Positions 33,975 through 42,729 of a stretch of 53,439 nucleotides of DNA are shown one piece after another. Position 1 is the stretch's first letter; each line of letters starts with the position of its first letter. The stretch is from Bacillota bacterium (GTDB lineage Bacteria; Bacillota; Halanaerobiia; B1SED10-174). The translations under genes were made by a program, and so were the position numbers. The stretch is from positions 1-53,439 of the forward strand of contig SKTZ01000008.1 in the NCBI GenBank assembly GCA_007122335.1. The letters are read 5' to 3'. The notes beneath the pieces are model-generated. The model was not told where the DNA came from, made no database searches, and worked only from the letters and a program-made list of their open reading frames with translations.

Positions 33975-35156
33975 ATGTCTTCCAATGGGAAATTTTTGTT
34001 TACCTCTGAATCAGTAACTGAAGGGCACCCGGATAAGATTGCTGACCAGATCAGCGATAGTATTTTGGATGAAATAATTAAGGATGATAAAATGGCCAGG
34101 GTAGCCTGTGAAACCCTTGTAAACACGGGCTTAATCATGGTTGCAGGTGAAATAACAACATCCTGTTATGTGGATATTCCCAGGGTTGCCAGAGAAACTG
34201 TTAGAGAAATTGGGTATACCCGGGCCAAGTATGGGTTTGATTGTGATACCTGCGCGGTATTAACCTCAATTGACGAACAATCTCCAGATATTGCCCAGGG
34301 AGTTGATCGAGCTCAAAACGGGGAGGATCATGAGATCGGGGCAGGTGACCAGGGTTTAATGTTTGGGTTTGCCTGCGATGAAACCCCTGAACTAATGCCC
34401 CTTCCCATTATGCTCAGCCACAAAATTGCTCGCAGACTAGCCTGGGTTCGAAAGAATGGTGTAATTCCCTATCTCAGGCCCGACGGGAAAACCCAGGTAA
34501 CCATTGAATATGGACCGGGAGGTCCTGAAAGAATCCACACGGTTGTTGTTTCAGCCCAGCACCACCCTAAGGTTGAGAACGAGCAACTCCACCAGGATAT
34601 TATCCAGGAAGTGGTTGACCCAATAATTCCCGATAATTTGAAGAATGAAAAAATGCTTTATTATGTTAATCCCACAGGTCGATTTGTAATTGGGGGGCCC
34701 CAGGGTGATGCTGGCCTTACTGGTAGGAAGATAATTGTTGATACCTATGGAGGATATTCAAGACATGGCGGAGGAGCTTTTTCCGGGAAGGATCCAACCA
34801 AAGTTGACCGTTCTGGTTCGTACGCAGCAAGATATGTTGCGAAAAATATTGTTGCTGCTGGACTCGCCAAAAAGTGCGAGGTGCAAATTGCTTATGCAAT
34901 CGGTGTTGCCCGGCCGGTATCCATATTCGTTAATACTTTTAACACGGGAACTATAAGCGATGGGCAACTGGAAAAACTGGTTCGGGAAAATTTTGACCTC
35001 AGACCGAGTAAGATTATAAAAGATCTTGATCTTCTCCGTCCTCTTTACCGTCAGATAGCAGCATATGGGCACATGGGCAGAGAAGACCTGGATTTACCCT
35101 GGGAGAAAACTGACAGGGCAAAGGATTTGAAGGACCAAGGAGGGCGACAAATCTAA
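33975..35156 (+). CDS. metK: S-adenosylmethionine synthetase
   Basis: MetK makes S-adenosylmethionine from methionine and ATP. The 393-residue protein has [19 protein letters not shown] at residues 10-28, [20 protein letters not shown] near 121-140, [14 protein letters not shown] near 242, and the P-loop-like [16 protein letters not shown] near 263. No SAM riboswitch consensus is visible upstream; the nearest promoter is before sfsA. The start ATG abuts the sfsA stop. Confidence 0.97.
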   Translation: MSSNGKFLFTSESVTEGHPDKIADQISDSILDEIIKDDKMARVACETLVNTGLIMVAGEITTSCYVDIPRVARETVREIGYTRAKYGFDCDTCAVLTSIDEQSPDIAQGVDRAQNGEDHEIGAGDQGLMFGFACDETPELMPLPIMLSHKIARRLAWVRKNGVIPYLRPDGKTQVTIEYGPGGPERIHTVVVSAQHHPKVENEQLHQDIIQEVVDPIIPDNLKNEKMLYYVNPTGRFVIGGPQGDAGLTGRKIIVDTYGGYSRHGGGAFSGKDPTKVDRSGSYAARYVAKNIVAAGLAKKCEVQIAYAIGVARPVSIFVNTFNTGTISDGQLEKLVRENFDLRPSKIIKDLDLLRPLYRQIAAYGHMGREDLDLPWEKTDRAKDLKDQGGRQI

Positions 35157-35157
35157 A

Positions 35158-37326
35158 ATGGTTCCCAAAGTGGCCGAAGTTATTATTGATATTTCCCATG
35201 GAGAAGTGGACCGGGTTTTTGACTATTCGATACCTTCTTGTTTTTGCAAACAGATTAAACCTGGCTGTAAAGTTCGTATTCCCTTCGGCCGCGGTTTAAG
35301 GGAAGGATTTGTCTGGAGATTAAAAGAAAAAAGCGAAATTAAAAAAATAAAACCAGTTACGGATGTTTTGGGTGAACCCATCCTTAATTCAACCCAACTT
35401 AAACTTGTTGAATGGCTGGTTAATAATTATTTTTGCTTCCACATTACTGCTCTGGAAGCTGTTGTTCCACCTGAAATAACCCGGGAAGCGGTTCCTAAGG
35501 AATCCCGGGTTTATAAATTGTTCCCCGATCAGGATATTGAATTGGGGAAGGCTGTGAAACAAAAGGCTGTTTGGGAGTATTTGAACTCCGTTAATTATCC
35601 CCCACTAAAAAAAGAAATTGAAAGAGAAGCTGCAACCAGTTCTTCAACAATAAGTGCTATGGAAAAAAAAGGTTTGTTAGAAGTAAGGAGGTTAATTTCC
35701 GGGAAAGATCCGCTTTCACCTCGCCCGGATAAACCAGAAGCTTTTCCCAGCGGTGAGGTTGGGCAAAAGAGACTGGGCTTAAACTCTGAAAAGCCCATTG
35801 TTTTTCATTTTGGGGCCGGAGAAAATGTTTGGCAAATTTATTTTTCTCTTGTTGAAAATAAAATTAAACAGGGCCAAAGTGTAATATTGTTAGTACCCGA
35901 AGCTCAATTGGCTGATCGGGTTGGGGAAATGCTTGTTAAATATTTCCCCGCAGAAACCTTGGTGCTCCATAGTGATCTTGCTCCCCGGGAACGCTATGAC
36001 CAATGGTGGAAGTGCAAAAAAAATGGGCCCGTTGTTCTAGTAGGGACAAGGTCGGCAGTTTTTTCTCCCGTTGCAAACCTGGGGTTAATGATAATTCACA
36101 ACGAAGAAGATGAAGCCTATCGCCAACAGGAAAATCCCCGCTATATTACAGCGGAGGTAGCCAGAGAAAGAGTTAATCTTGAAGGTGGGGAATTACTTTT
36201 ATCCTCGGCAAGTCCCTCCCTGAATTCTTTTTATGGAATCAAGAAGAAAGAATTAATTTACAGGGAAAGCCCCGCTCTTAAAACAGGGGAAACCGGAGTC
36301 GAACTGGTGGATATGCGGGAAGAGTTTAGCAAGGGAAATGTAAGCATCTTCAGTCAGAAAACCCAATCCCAACTCCAGGAATTGACAGAAAGAAAGAAAA
36401 ATAAAGTTTTCCTTTATGTAAACCGCAGGGGGTATGCACCCTTTATCCTCTGCAGAAGCTGTGGTTTTGTTGCTCGGTGTGAAAATTGCAATAGGGCTAT
36501 GACCTTCCATAAGGAAAACAATATTCTTTACTGTCATCGCTGTAAGAAAAAACAAAAGTCCCTGCAGGTCTGTCCTGAGTGCGAAAGCAAATATATCAGG
36601 TCGTTGGGAATAGGAACAGAAAAAGTTTCCGAAGAAATAAATAAATTATTCCCTGGATTGCGGCAGGTTATTGTTGATTCTGATCGGGTTAAAAACCTGG
36701 TTCAACTGGGAAAAATTTCAGGAGAAATTCAAAATGGGAAGTGGGAAATTGTTATTGGGACCAGGTTAATGTTAAAAGAATTTTTCCCCCTTTTTGATGC
36801 GGGTGTTATGGTAATGGCAGATACTCAACTGAACCTGCCGTTTTATGATTGCCAGGAAGATTTATTTCATCTGATTAATGCCAATTTGCGAAGAGTCAGG
36901 GACGGAAACCTTTTAATCCAGACTTACAACCCCGATAACGCTACACTGCGGCTTGCTGCGAAAAACGACTGGAGAGAGTTTATGAAGAAAGAGCTTGATT
37001 TCAGGGAGGAATTTAATTATCCTCCTGTTACCCAGTTTCTGGTTTATATCCTTTCGGGGAATTCTGAAAAGGAAGTTTCTCAAAGCGCCAGGAGACTTGC
37101 CAAAGAAATTGCATTTTTTGCCCGCAGGGGAGATTTGGAAATGATAGGACCCGCTCCTGCTTACTTCTCCGAGGAAAGAGGAAAATACAGATGGCAGATA
37201 TCCTGTCGCAGTTCAAATCGAGATGTTTTCCGGGAAATGGTAAATAAAACCAGTCCAATTACAAGGGAGCTAATCAGGGATAACATTGGGGTGAACCTTG
37301 AACTTAATCCAAAGGGAATGTTATAA
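35158..37326 (+). CDS. priA: PriA-like primosomal protein N' with inactivated ATPase/helicase motifs
   Basis: PriA restarts replication at stalled forks. The 722-residue protein keeps the N-terminal DNA-binding domain (about 1-105), LVGTRSAVFSP near 299, and all eight zinc cysteines (Cys432, 435, 441, 444, 459, 462, 472, 475). The motor motifs are lost. Where PriA has GSGKT, residues 221-225 read GENVW. Where it has Walker B DEEH, residues 314-317 read HNEE. The GRAGR segment is replaced by NLRRVR near 576-581. The frame is open throughout, so this is not simple decay. Actinobacterial PriA is also reported to lack helicase motifs. The neighbours metK, def and fmt are those of ordinary clostridial priA, so this is the orthologue, probably a helicase-dead adaptor. 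Confidence 0.9.
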   Translation: MVPKVAEVIIDISHGEVDRVFDYSIPSCFCKQIKPGCKVRIPFGRGLREGFVWRLKEKSEIKKIKPVTDVLGEPILNSTQLKLVEWLVNNYFCFHITALEAVVPPEITREAVPKESRVYKLFPDQDIELGKAVKQKAVWEYLNSVNYPPLKKEIEREAATSSSTISAMEKKGLLEVRRLISGKDPLSPRPDKPEAFPSGEVGQKRLGLNSEKPIVFHFGAGENVWQIYFSLVENKIKQGQSVILLVPEAQLADRVGEMLVKYFPAETLVLHSDLAPRERYDQWWKCKKNGPVVLVGTRSAVFSPVANLGLMIIHNEEDEAYRQQENPRYITAEVARERVNLEGGELLLSSASPSLNSFYGIKKKELIYRESPALKTGETGVELVDMREEFSKGNVSIFSQKTQSQLQELTERKKNKVFLYVNRRGYAPFILCRSCGFVARCENCNRAMTFHKENNILYCHRCKKKQKSLQVCPECESKYIRSLGIGTEKVSEEINKLFPGLRQVIVDSDRVKNLVQLGKISGEIQNGKWEIVIGTRLMLKEFFPLFDAGVMVMADTQLNLPFYDCQEDLFHLINANLRRVRDGNLLIQTYNPDNATLRLAAKNDWREFMKKELDFREEFNYPPVTQFLVYILSGNSEKEVSQSARRLAKEIAFFARRGDLEMIGPAPAYFSEERGKYRWQISCRSSNRDVFREMVNKTSPITRELIRDNIGVNLELNPKGML

Positions 37327-37354
37327 TTATCTAAGAATTGTGAGGTGGATATAA

Positions 37355-37819
37355 TTGGCCATAAGACCGGTAAGGACGATGGGTGATCCTGTTTTAAAAA
37401 GCAAGTGTAGCCCCATAAAAAAAATTGATGAAAGCCTTAAAAGGCTAATAAAAGATATGGCGGATACCATGTATGATGCTCCGGGTGTTGGGCTTGCCGC
37501 GCCTCAGATTGGAGTTAATAAACAGGTAGTAGTTTACGATATTGGTGAGGGATTGGAAGTTATTTTAAACCCGGAAATATTGGAAAGTGGTGAAGGGGAA
37601 GAAGGAGCAGAGGGTTGTTTAAGCGTGCCTGGAGAAGAAAGGGCGATAAAAAGGGCAAACTGGATAAAGGTTAGAGGACTTGATCGCAATGGGGAAAAAT
37701 TAGAAAAAGAATTTTCGGGTTTTGCAGCAAGAGTTTTGCAACATGAAATTGATCATCTTCAGGGTAAATTGATTGTCCAGAGAGGAAGACCCCTGCCAAA
37801 AAAGGAGATTGAGGACTGA
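37355..37819 (+). CDS. def: Peptide deformylase
   Basis: Def removes the formyl group from new proteins. All three metal motifs are present in the 154-residue protein: GVGLAAPQIG near residues 44-53, EGCLSVPG near 86-93, and QHEIDHLQG near 129-137. The TTG start follows TGAGGTGG at 37341-37348. Its last base is shared with the fmt start ATG, matching the usual def-fmt coupling. Confidence 0.95.
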   Translation: MAIRPVRTMGDPVLKSKCSPIKKIDESLKRLIKDMADTMYDAPGVGLAAPQIGVNKQVVVYDIGEGLEVILNPEILESGEGEEGAEGCLSVPGEERAIKRANWIKVRGLDRNGEKLEKEFSGFAARVLQHEIDHLQGKLIVQRGRPLPKKEIED

Positions 37820-38766
37820 TGAGGGTTTTTTTTGCAGGCACCCCTGATTTTGCGGTTCCTTCTCTAAAGTTTTTAGCAGCAGATCAAGAAACAGAAGTCG
37901 TTGGAGTTTTTTCTCAGCCTCCTCGCCCCCGGGGTAGGGGGCAGAAGACCAAACTGACGGCGGTTTCTCAGACAGCAAGAGAACTAAATCTCCCTCTATA
38001 TCAAGTTAAAAATATTAATAGCAGGGATAATCTTGATTTTATTGCTGAAAAAGAGGCGGATTTTCTTGTTGTTGTGGCTTTTGGGCAGAAAATTAGCGGG
38101 GAATTATTAAATATTTGTAAAAATGGTGCCGTTAATCTTCATGCGTCAATGCTTCCTAAATACAGGGGGCCAAATCCCATTCAGCGAGCAATCTTAAACG
38201 GGGACCGGGAAAGTGGTTTAACTACCATGTTAATGGATGAAGGCTGGGATACCGGTCCGATTTTAATGCAAAAAAGTATTCCCATTGAAAATGATGACAC
38301 CTTGGGAAAGCTCCATAATAAAATGGCTGAAGAAGGAGCACCTCTTCTTTTAAAAACTTTGAAATTATTCAATACTGGAAAGATAAATCCCCAAAAACAA
38401 TCAGGCCAACCTGTCCATGCCCCCAAGCTAAAACAGGAAGAAATTTACCTTGATTGGGAAAAGGATGCGGAAAATTTGGAAAGAAAGTTAAGAGCCTTGA
38501 ATCCTTTTCCTGTTGCCAGAACTTATTACAGGGGAGAGGAATGGAAAATCTGGAAGGGAGAAGTATTGAATAATATTCCTGGATATCAACCCGGGCAGTT
38601 CAAGGTTATTAATGAAGAAATTGTAGTTCAAACAAAAAATGAGGCCCTGGGAATTTTAAAGCTCCAAAGGCCCGGGAAAAAACCCTTGCCTTCAGGGGCT
38701 TTTCTGCGGGGCTATCCTCTGGAAGATGGGGACCGGTTTGGGAGAAGGGGCGAGAAAAATGGATGA
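37819..38766 (+). CDS. fmt: Methionyl-tRNA formyltransferase
   Basis: Fmt formylates initiator Met-tRNA with 10-formyl-tetrahydrofolate. The 315-residue chain has MRVFFAGTPDFAVPSL at the start, the catalytic NLHASMLPKYRG near residues 104-115, and EGWDTGPIL near 141. The residues after KYRG are PNP where AAP is commonest. The C-terminal tRNA-binding domain extends from about 205. It overlaps def by one base and the next gene by 8 nt. Confidence 0.95.
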   Translation: MRVFFAGTPDFAVPSLKFLAADQETEVVGVFSQPPRPRGRGQKTKLTAVSQTARELNLPLYQVKNINSRDNLDFIAEKEADFLVVVAFGQKISGELLNICKNGAVNLHASMLPKYRGPNPIQRAILNGDRESGLTTMLMDEGWDTGPILMQKSIPIENDDTLGKLHNKMAEEGAPLLLKTLKLFNTGKINPQKQSGQPVHAPKLKQEEIYLDWEKDAENLERKLRALNPFPVARTYYRGEEWKIWKGEVLNNIPGYQPGQFKVINEEIVVQTKNEALGILKLQRPGKKPLPSGAFLRGYPLEDGDRFGRRGEKNG

Positions 38767-39520
38767 TAGAAAACTTAACTCTTCATTTATTTTCCTGACC
38801 CTGGGGGTGTTTTTCGCCTTCATCCTGGTTCTGGGCTTTTTATGGTTTTTTAATATATTCGGAGTTTCGGCTCTGGTAAATATTTTCTTTTTGGTTTTTA
38901 GTTTGATTTTAACCCTGATTTTTTTGGTTTTAGTTGGGGGGTTTTTGGGGATATGGCTATTAATTAGGAATAATAGAATCCCCTTTATCCTTCAAACTCC
39001 GATGGTTTTAACTGTAAATTATTTTATGGGCTTTGTAATTAAGATTGGCCAATTATTTGGCTTTTCCCGGGAGAAACTGCAGAGAAATTATATTAATCTA
39101 ACCAATAAGCTGGTAAAAAGTTTGCGGCTTCGTTTTTCTCCGGAAGATATTCTTGTTTTAGCGCCTCATTGTATCCAAAAAGCAAATTGCCCCCACCGAA
39201 TTACCCATGATTTAAACAATTGTAATAGATGCGGGGAATGCCAGATTGGTAATTTAACCGAGATGCAGGAGGAACTAGATTTTCGCCTGGCTGTAGTTTC
39301 GGGGGGGACTGGAGCCCGGCAGGTGGTAAAAAAGATGAAGCCCCGGGCTATTGTAGCCATTGCCTGTGAGCGGGATTTGATGAGTGGGATTCAAGATGTT
39401 TTTCCCCATCCGGTTTTGGGAGTGGTCAATATAAGGCCGGATGGGCCGTGTTTAAATACAGAAGTTGATTGGACTGAACTGGAAACTGCAATTAAAAGTT
39501 TGTGTAAGGGGGTAGGGTAA
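38759..39520 (+). CDS. DUF116 membrane protein with conserved cysteines
   Basis: The 253-residue protein has two N-terminal membrane helices (about residues 10-33 and 39-64) and a cytoplasmic domain. The domain holds APHCIQKANCPHRITHDLNN and CNRCGECQIG near residues 140-170, then VVSGGTGARQVV and IVAIACERDLMSGI. The cysteines suggest metal or Fe-S binding. This is the DUF116 family, of unknown role, often found beside fmt in clostridia. ATG 38759 is preferred to an in-frame ATG at 38726 because AGAAGGGG precedes it. It shares a base with the next gene. Confidence 0.82.
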   Translation: MDDRKLNSSFIFLTLGVFFAFILVLGFLWFFNIFGVSALVNIFFLVFSLILTLIFLVLVGGFLGIWLLIRNNRIPFILQTPMVLTVNYFMGFVIKIGQLFGFSREKLQRNYINLTNKLVKSLRLRFSPEDILVLAPHCIQKANCPHRITHDLNNCNRCGECQIGNLTEMQEELDFRLAVVSGGTGARQVVKKMKPRAIVAIACERDLMSGIQDVFPHPVLGVVNIRPDGPCLNTEVDWTELETAIKSLCKGVG

Positions 39521-40206
39521 TGTTTTTTCCAGTTTTTGATATTTCAATAATTGTTGTAATTCCGGCGATGCTTTTTGCTTTTTATGCTCAATACAAGGTA
39601 AAGGCCACCTTTAATAAATATTTGCGGATTCCATCTCGAGCCCCCTACACCGGAGCTCAAATTGCCCGGGAGGTACTCGGGGTAGAAGGGCGGAAAATTA
39701 AAATAGAAAGAGGAGAGGGGCAGCTTTCCGATCACTATGACCCCAGGAATAAAACCATCCGCCTTTCTCAGGATGTTTTTAGTGGTAACTCCCTCGCTGC
39801 AATAGGTGTTGCTGCCCATGAAGCAGCCCATGCTCTTCAAGACCTGAATGGATATGCTCCCCTGGCAATTCGAAGCCTGATATTTCCTGCTGCCAATATT
39901 GGGTCTCGTCTGGGGATCCCCCTGGCCTTTATCGGTTTTATTTTTGCGGCAGAAAGCCTTGTAATCGCAGGGATTATATTTTTTGCCGGGGCTGTTTTGT
40001 TCCAGGTAGCAACTCTTCCAGTTGAATTCAATGCCAGCACCAGGGCCATGCAGGTTCTGGAACACAAAAATATTCTGGCTCAGGGTGAAATGGGGCAGGT
40101 AAAAAAAGTGCTTGACGCAGCTGCTTTAACTTATGTTGCTGCTACTGCAGTTGCAATCGCCCACCTGCTTCGCCTGTTTTTATTACTCGCTGGGTCCCGG
40201 AGGTAA
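39520..40206 (+). CDS. YugP-type membrane zinc metallopeptidase
   Basis: The 228-residue protein has an N-terminal membrane helix, the zinc motif HEAAH near residue 105 (GVAAHEAAHALQD), and two or three further membrane helices to the C-terminus, with LPVEFNASTRAM near 166. This is the DUF2268-unrelated YugP family of membrane metallopeptidases; substrates are unknown. It overlaps the DUF116 gene by one base and precedes another membrane protein gene by 4 nt. The run def-fmt-DUF116-yugP is frequent in clostridia. Confidence 0.85.
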   Translation: MFFPVFDISIIVVIPAMLFAFYAQYKVKATFNKYLRIPSRAPYTGAQIAREVLGVEGRKIKIERGEGQLSDHYDPRNKTIRLSQDVFSGNSLAAIGVAAHEAAHALQDLNGYAPLAIRSLIFPAANIGSRLGIPLAFIGFIFAAESLVIAGIIFFAGAVLFQVATLPVEFNASTRAMQVLEHKNILAQGEMGQVKKVLDAAALTYVAATAVAIAHLLRLFLLLAGSRR

Positions 40207-40210
40207 AAAA

Positions 40211-40876
40211 ATGGGGTTTTTCATTTTACTTCTTTTTTTAATGGTTATTTTATTCCCACCGCTAATTTTGCCCTTATTAGTTATGTTGGGTATTTTTCTG
40301 CTGGTTTTTATTCCCTTTAAATTTGCTTTTAATTCAATAGTAGTTCTTTTGAGTGCCCCGGGGCAGATTTACCAGATTGCTACAAATAAACTGCTTAGAA
40401 AAAACCACGCCTTAGAACATGCAACAATTAATGTTCTGGAGGAAAAATACGGAAGAGGTCTATTCTTTTCTGGATTGGCCAAGGAAAATGGTTTTTTTAT
40501 CAGGGGTCAGGCCAATCCCCTGGAAGTTGAAGAAGCAGCCAGGGAAGGTTTAATTAGGCTCCAGCAGGGAGAAGAAAATCTTGCCGTTCATACCCGGTGC
40601 GGAACCACTATCCTCGTTGTTAATCTTTTGGCCTCTATTGTCTTTTTGGCGATTCTTTTTGGACTGGGAGCGTTTTCCCTTTTATATGTTATTATTGCTA
40701 TTTTACTGGCAAACCTTGTTGGGCCATCCCTGGGAGTTTCTTTTCAGAGGTGGATAACAACTTCAGCAAAAGTAAGAGACATGGTAATTAAAGGTGTTGA
40801 AAACCGTTCCCCCCAGGGAATTCCATCTCCGGGGTGGTTTTTTATCCATACAGCATTCCTGCGGACCTTAAATTAG
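40211..40876 (+). CDS. DUF6391-type membrane protein
   Basis: The 221-residue protein has an N-terminal hydrophobic region of about 45 residues that can form two helices. A soluble block follows with NHALEHATINVLEEKYG near residues 65-81 and VHTRCGTTILVVN near 130, then a C-terminal membrane pair. The HALEHATI motif with its two histidines resembles a metal site. I recognise it as a DUF6391-like protein of unknown function. ATG 40211 follows CGGAGGT; a longer in-frame reading from 40133 lies over the preceding gene and is unlikely. Confidence 0.72.
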   Translation: MGFFILLLFLMVILFPPLILPLLVMLGIFLLVFIPFKFAFNSIVVLLSAPGQIYQIATNKLLRKNHALEHATINVLEEKYGRGLFFSGLAKENGFFIRGQANPLEVEEAAREGLIRLQQGEENLAVHTRCGTTILVVNLLASIVFLAILFGLGAFSLLYVIIAILLANLVGPSLGVSFQRWITTSAKVRDMVIKGVENRSPQGIPSPGWFFIHTAFLRTLN

Positions 40877-40942
40877 ACTTTTACAAAAGGAGCCGGGGGC
40901 AAAATTGTCGAACTTTTAATTATGATAAACAGAAGGAGAACT

Positions 40943-41983
40943 ATGGAACTTAAAACGGAATTACGCGGTATGACAAAAAAGGAACTTTCCTCCCTGATGG
41001 AAAATTTGGAGGAGCCAAATTATAGAGGGTCGCAAATTTTTAACTGGATCCAGGCCCATTGCGAGGATGACCTGGATAAGATGCATAATCTCCCTAAAAA
41101 GTTAAAGGAAAAAATGGCCCGTCAAACTTTAATCGCCCCCCTGCAAATAATTAGGGAATGGAAGGGCAATGATGGAACAAGGAAGTTTTTACTTGAATTA
41201 TTCGATGGAGAAAAAATCGAAAGTGTTTTCCTAAAACATAGAGATCATAACACTTTATGTGTTTCAAGCCAGGTTGGCTGCAGTTTCCAATGCAAATTTT
41301 GTGCAACCGGAAAAATGGGTTTAAAGAGAAACCTGCTTCCCGGAGAAATTGTTGGTCAGATTCACGCCATAAGCAAAATAACCGGCTGTTCTATTCGGAA
41401 TGTTGTTTTTATGGGAATGGGAGAACCACTGGCCAATTTGGAGGCAGTTGTAAAATCAATTGAAATACTTGGAGATCCAGAGGGACAGAATATTGGCCAG
41501 AGGCGGATCACTATTTCTACCTGTGGACTGATTCCAGAAATAAATAAGCTTGCGGCTTTAGAATTCCAGTGTGTCCTTGCTATTTCTCTGCACGCTCCCA
41601 ACGATGATTTGCGAAGCAAACTGGTTCCAATTAACCGCAAATACCCCCTTGAAGAATTACTCAAAGCCTGCCTCAATTATTTTAATGCAAGTGGGCGGCG
41701 GATTTCTTTTGAATATGCTCTAATTGAAGGTATTAATGACAGCCCCGAACATGCTAAGCAACTTGGAGCCCTTCTGGGCAGGTTTCCTGCCCATATAAAT
41801 ATTTTGCCTGCCAACCCAATCAGTGGAGGGAATATTAAGGGTTCCGGAGAAGAAAAGATAAAGAGGTTTGTGGGAATTTTGGAGGCAAACCGTCTCCCTG
41901 TTTCGGTTAGAAAATCAAGGGGCCAGGATATTGAAGCTGCCTGTGGGCAACTCAGTACGCTGGAAGAGGAGGATAAAGAATGA
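40943..41983 (+). CDS. rlmN: Dual-specificity 23S rRNA/tRNA adenine-C2 methyltransferase RlmN
   Basis: RlmN is a radical-SAM enzyme that methylates A2503 of 23S rRNA and A37 of some tRNAs. The cluster motif Cx3Cx2C is Cys113, Cys117, Cys120 (CSFQCKFCATG). VFMGMGEPLANLEAV and the second active-site cysteine near the C-terminus (DIEAACGQL) are present. The product is 346 residues. ATG 40943 is chosen because AAGGAG precedes it by 5 nt; the in-frame ATG at 40922 has no ribosome site. An ATGA junction joins it to the phosphatase gene. Confidence 0.95.
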   Translation: MELKTELRGMTKKELSSLMENLEEPNYRGSQIFNWIQAHCEDDLDKMHNLPKKLKEKMARQTLIAPLQIIREWKGNDGTRKFLLELFDGEKIESVFLKHRDHNTLCVSSQVGCSFQCKFCATGKMGLKRNLLPGEIVGQIHAISKITGCSIRNVVFMGMGEPLANLEAVVKSIEILGDPEGQNIGQRRITISTCGLIPEINKLAALEFQCVLAISLHAPNDDLRSKLVPINRKYPLEELLKACLNYFNASGRRISFEYALIEGINDSPEHAKQLGALLGRFPAHINILPANPISGGNIKGSGEEKIKRFVGILEANRLPVSVRKSRGQDIEAACGQLSTLEEEDKE

Positions 41984-42705
41984 CACAACTGCGCACCGGT
42001 GCTTTATCAGACACCGGTAAGATTAGAAAAAGAAATGAGGACGCACATCTGGTCCAGCTTTCCCAGGATATTAAGAAATTAGCAGTTGCCGATGGAATGG
42101 GAGGCCATCAGGGAGGCCATATTGCCAGCCGCCTGGCTCTCGAAGTAATTGATAATTTTAGTATTAATGGAGACAGTTTGAAAGAAGATATGGGAAAAGC
42201 TGTTTATAAGGCGAATGAAGAAATAATAGCCCGGGCCAGCAGTGATCCGGAACTTGAGGGAATGGGAACAACCATTACTTTCCTGGGAATTAACGAAAAT
42301 AAAGCTCTGGTAACCCATGTTGGTGATAGTAGACTTTATCTATTCCGAAAAGGCCGTTTGCAAAGGATTACTCGCGACCAGTCTCTTGTTGAGGAAATGG
42401 TCCGGCAGGGCAAACTCTCTACTGAAGAAGCGGCTATTCATCCCCAACGAAATGTCCTCCTGCAGGCCCTTGGAGTGGAGGAGGATATTGAGGTTGAATT
42501 TTATGAACTCAAGATGCAGCAAGGGGATCTTTTTCTTCTCTGTACTGATGGTTTGACCGGCCCGGTAAGCGATGAGGAAATAACTCAAATTATAAAAAAG
42601 ACAGCAAATTTACAGAAGTCAGCCGAAGAAATGGTGGAACTTGCCAATGCCAGGGGTGGTCATGACAATATCACGGTTGTTTTGTGTGCTTATGATGGGG
42701 AATAG
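41980..42705 (+). CDS. stp: PP2C-type Ser/Thr protein phosphatase
   Basis: The 241-residue phosphatase has the PP2C metal motifs NEDAHLV near residue 19, VADGMGGHQGGHIAS near 38, THVGDSRLY near 110, LCTDGLTG near 188, and GGHDNITVVL near 226. Such enzymes reverse the action of the Hanks-type kinase encoded next. The start overlaps the rlmN stop (ATGA). The order rlmN-stp-prkC-rsgA-rpe is conserved in Bacillota. Confidence 0.95.
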   Translation: MTQLRTGALSDTGKIRKRNEDAHLVQLSQDIKKLAVADGMGGHQGGHIASRLALEVIDNFSINGDSLKEDMGKAVYKANEEIIARASSDPELEGMGTTITFLGINENKALVTHVGDSRLYLFRKGRLQRITRDQSLVEEMVRQGKLSTEEAAIHPQRNVLLQALGVEEDIEVEFYELKMQQGDLFLLCTDGLTGPVSDEEITQIIKKTANLQKSAEEMVELANARGGHDNITVVLCAYDGE

Positions 42706-42729
42706 AGTTAATAAAAGAGGTGGAAGTTA

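Noticed and set aside
40133-40210. Upstream extension of the DUF6391-like protein
   Set aside because: The added residues are the shadow of the YugP-type peptidase gene; a good ribosome site precedes ATG 40211.
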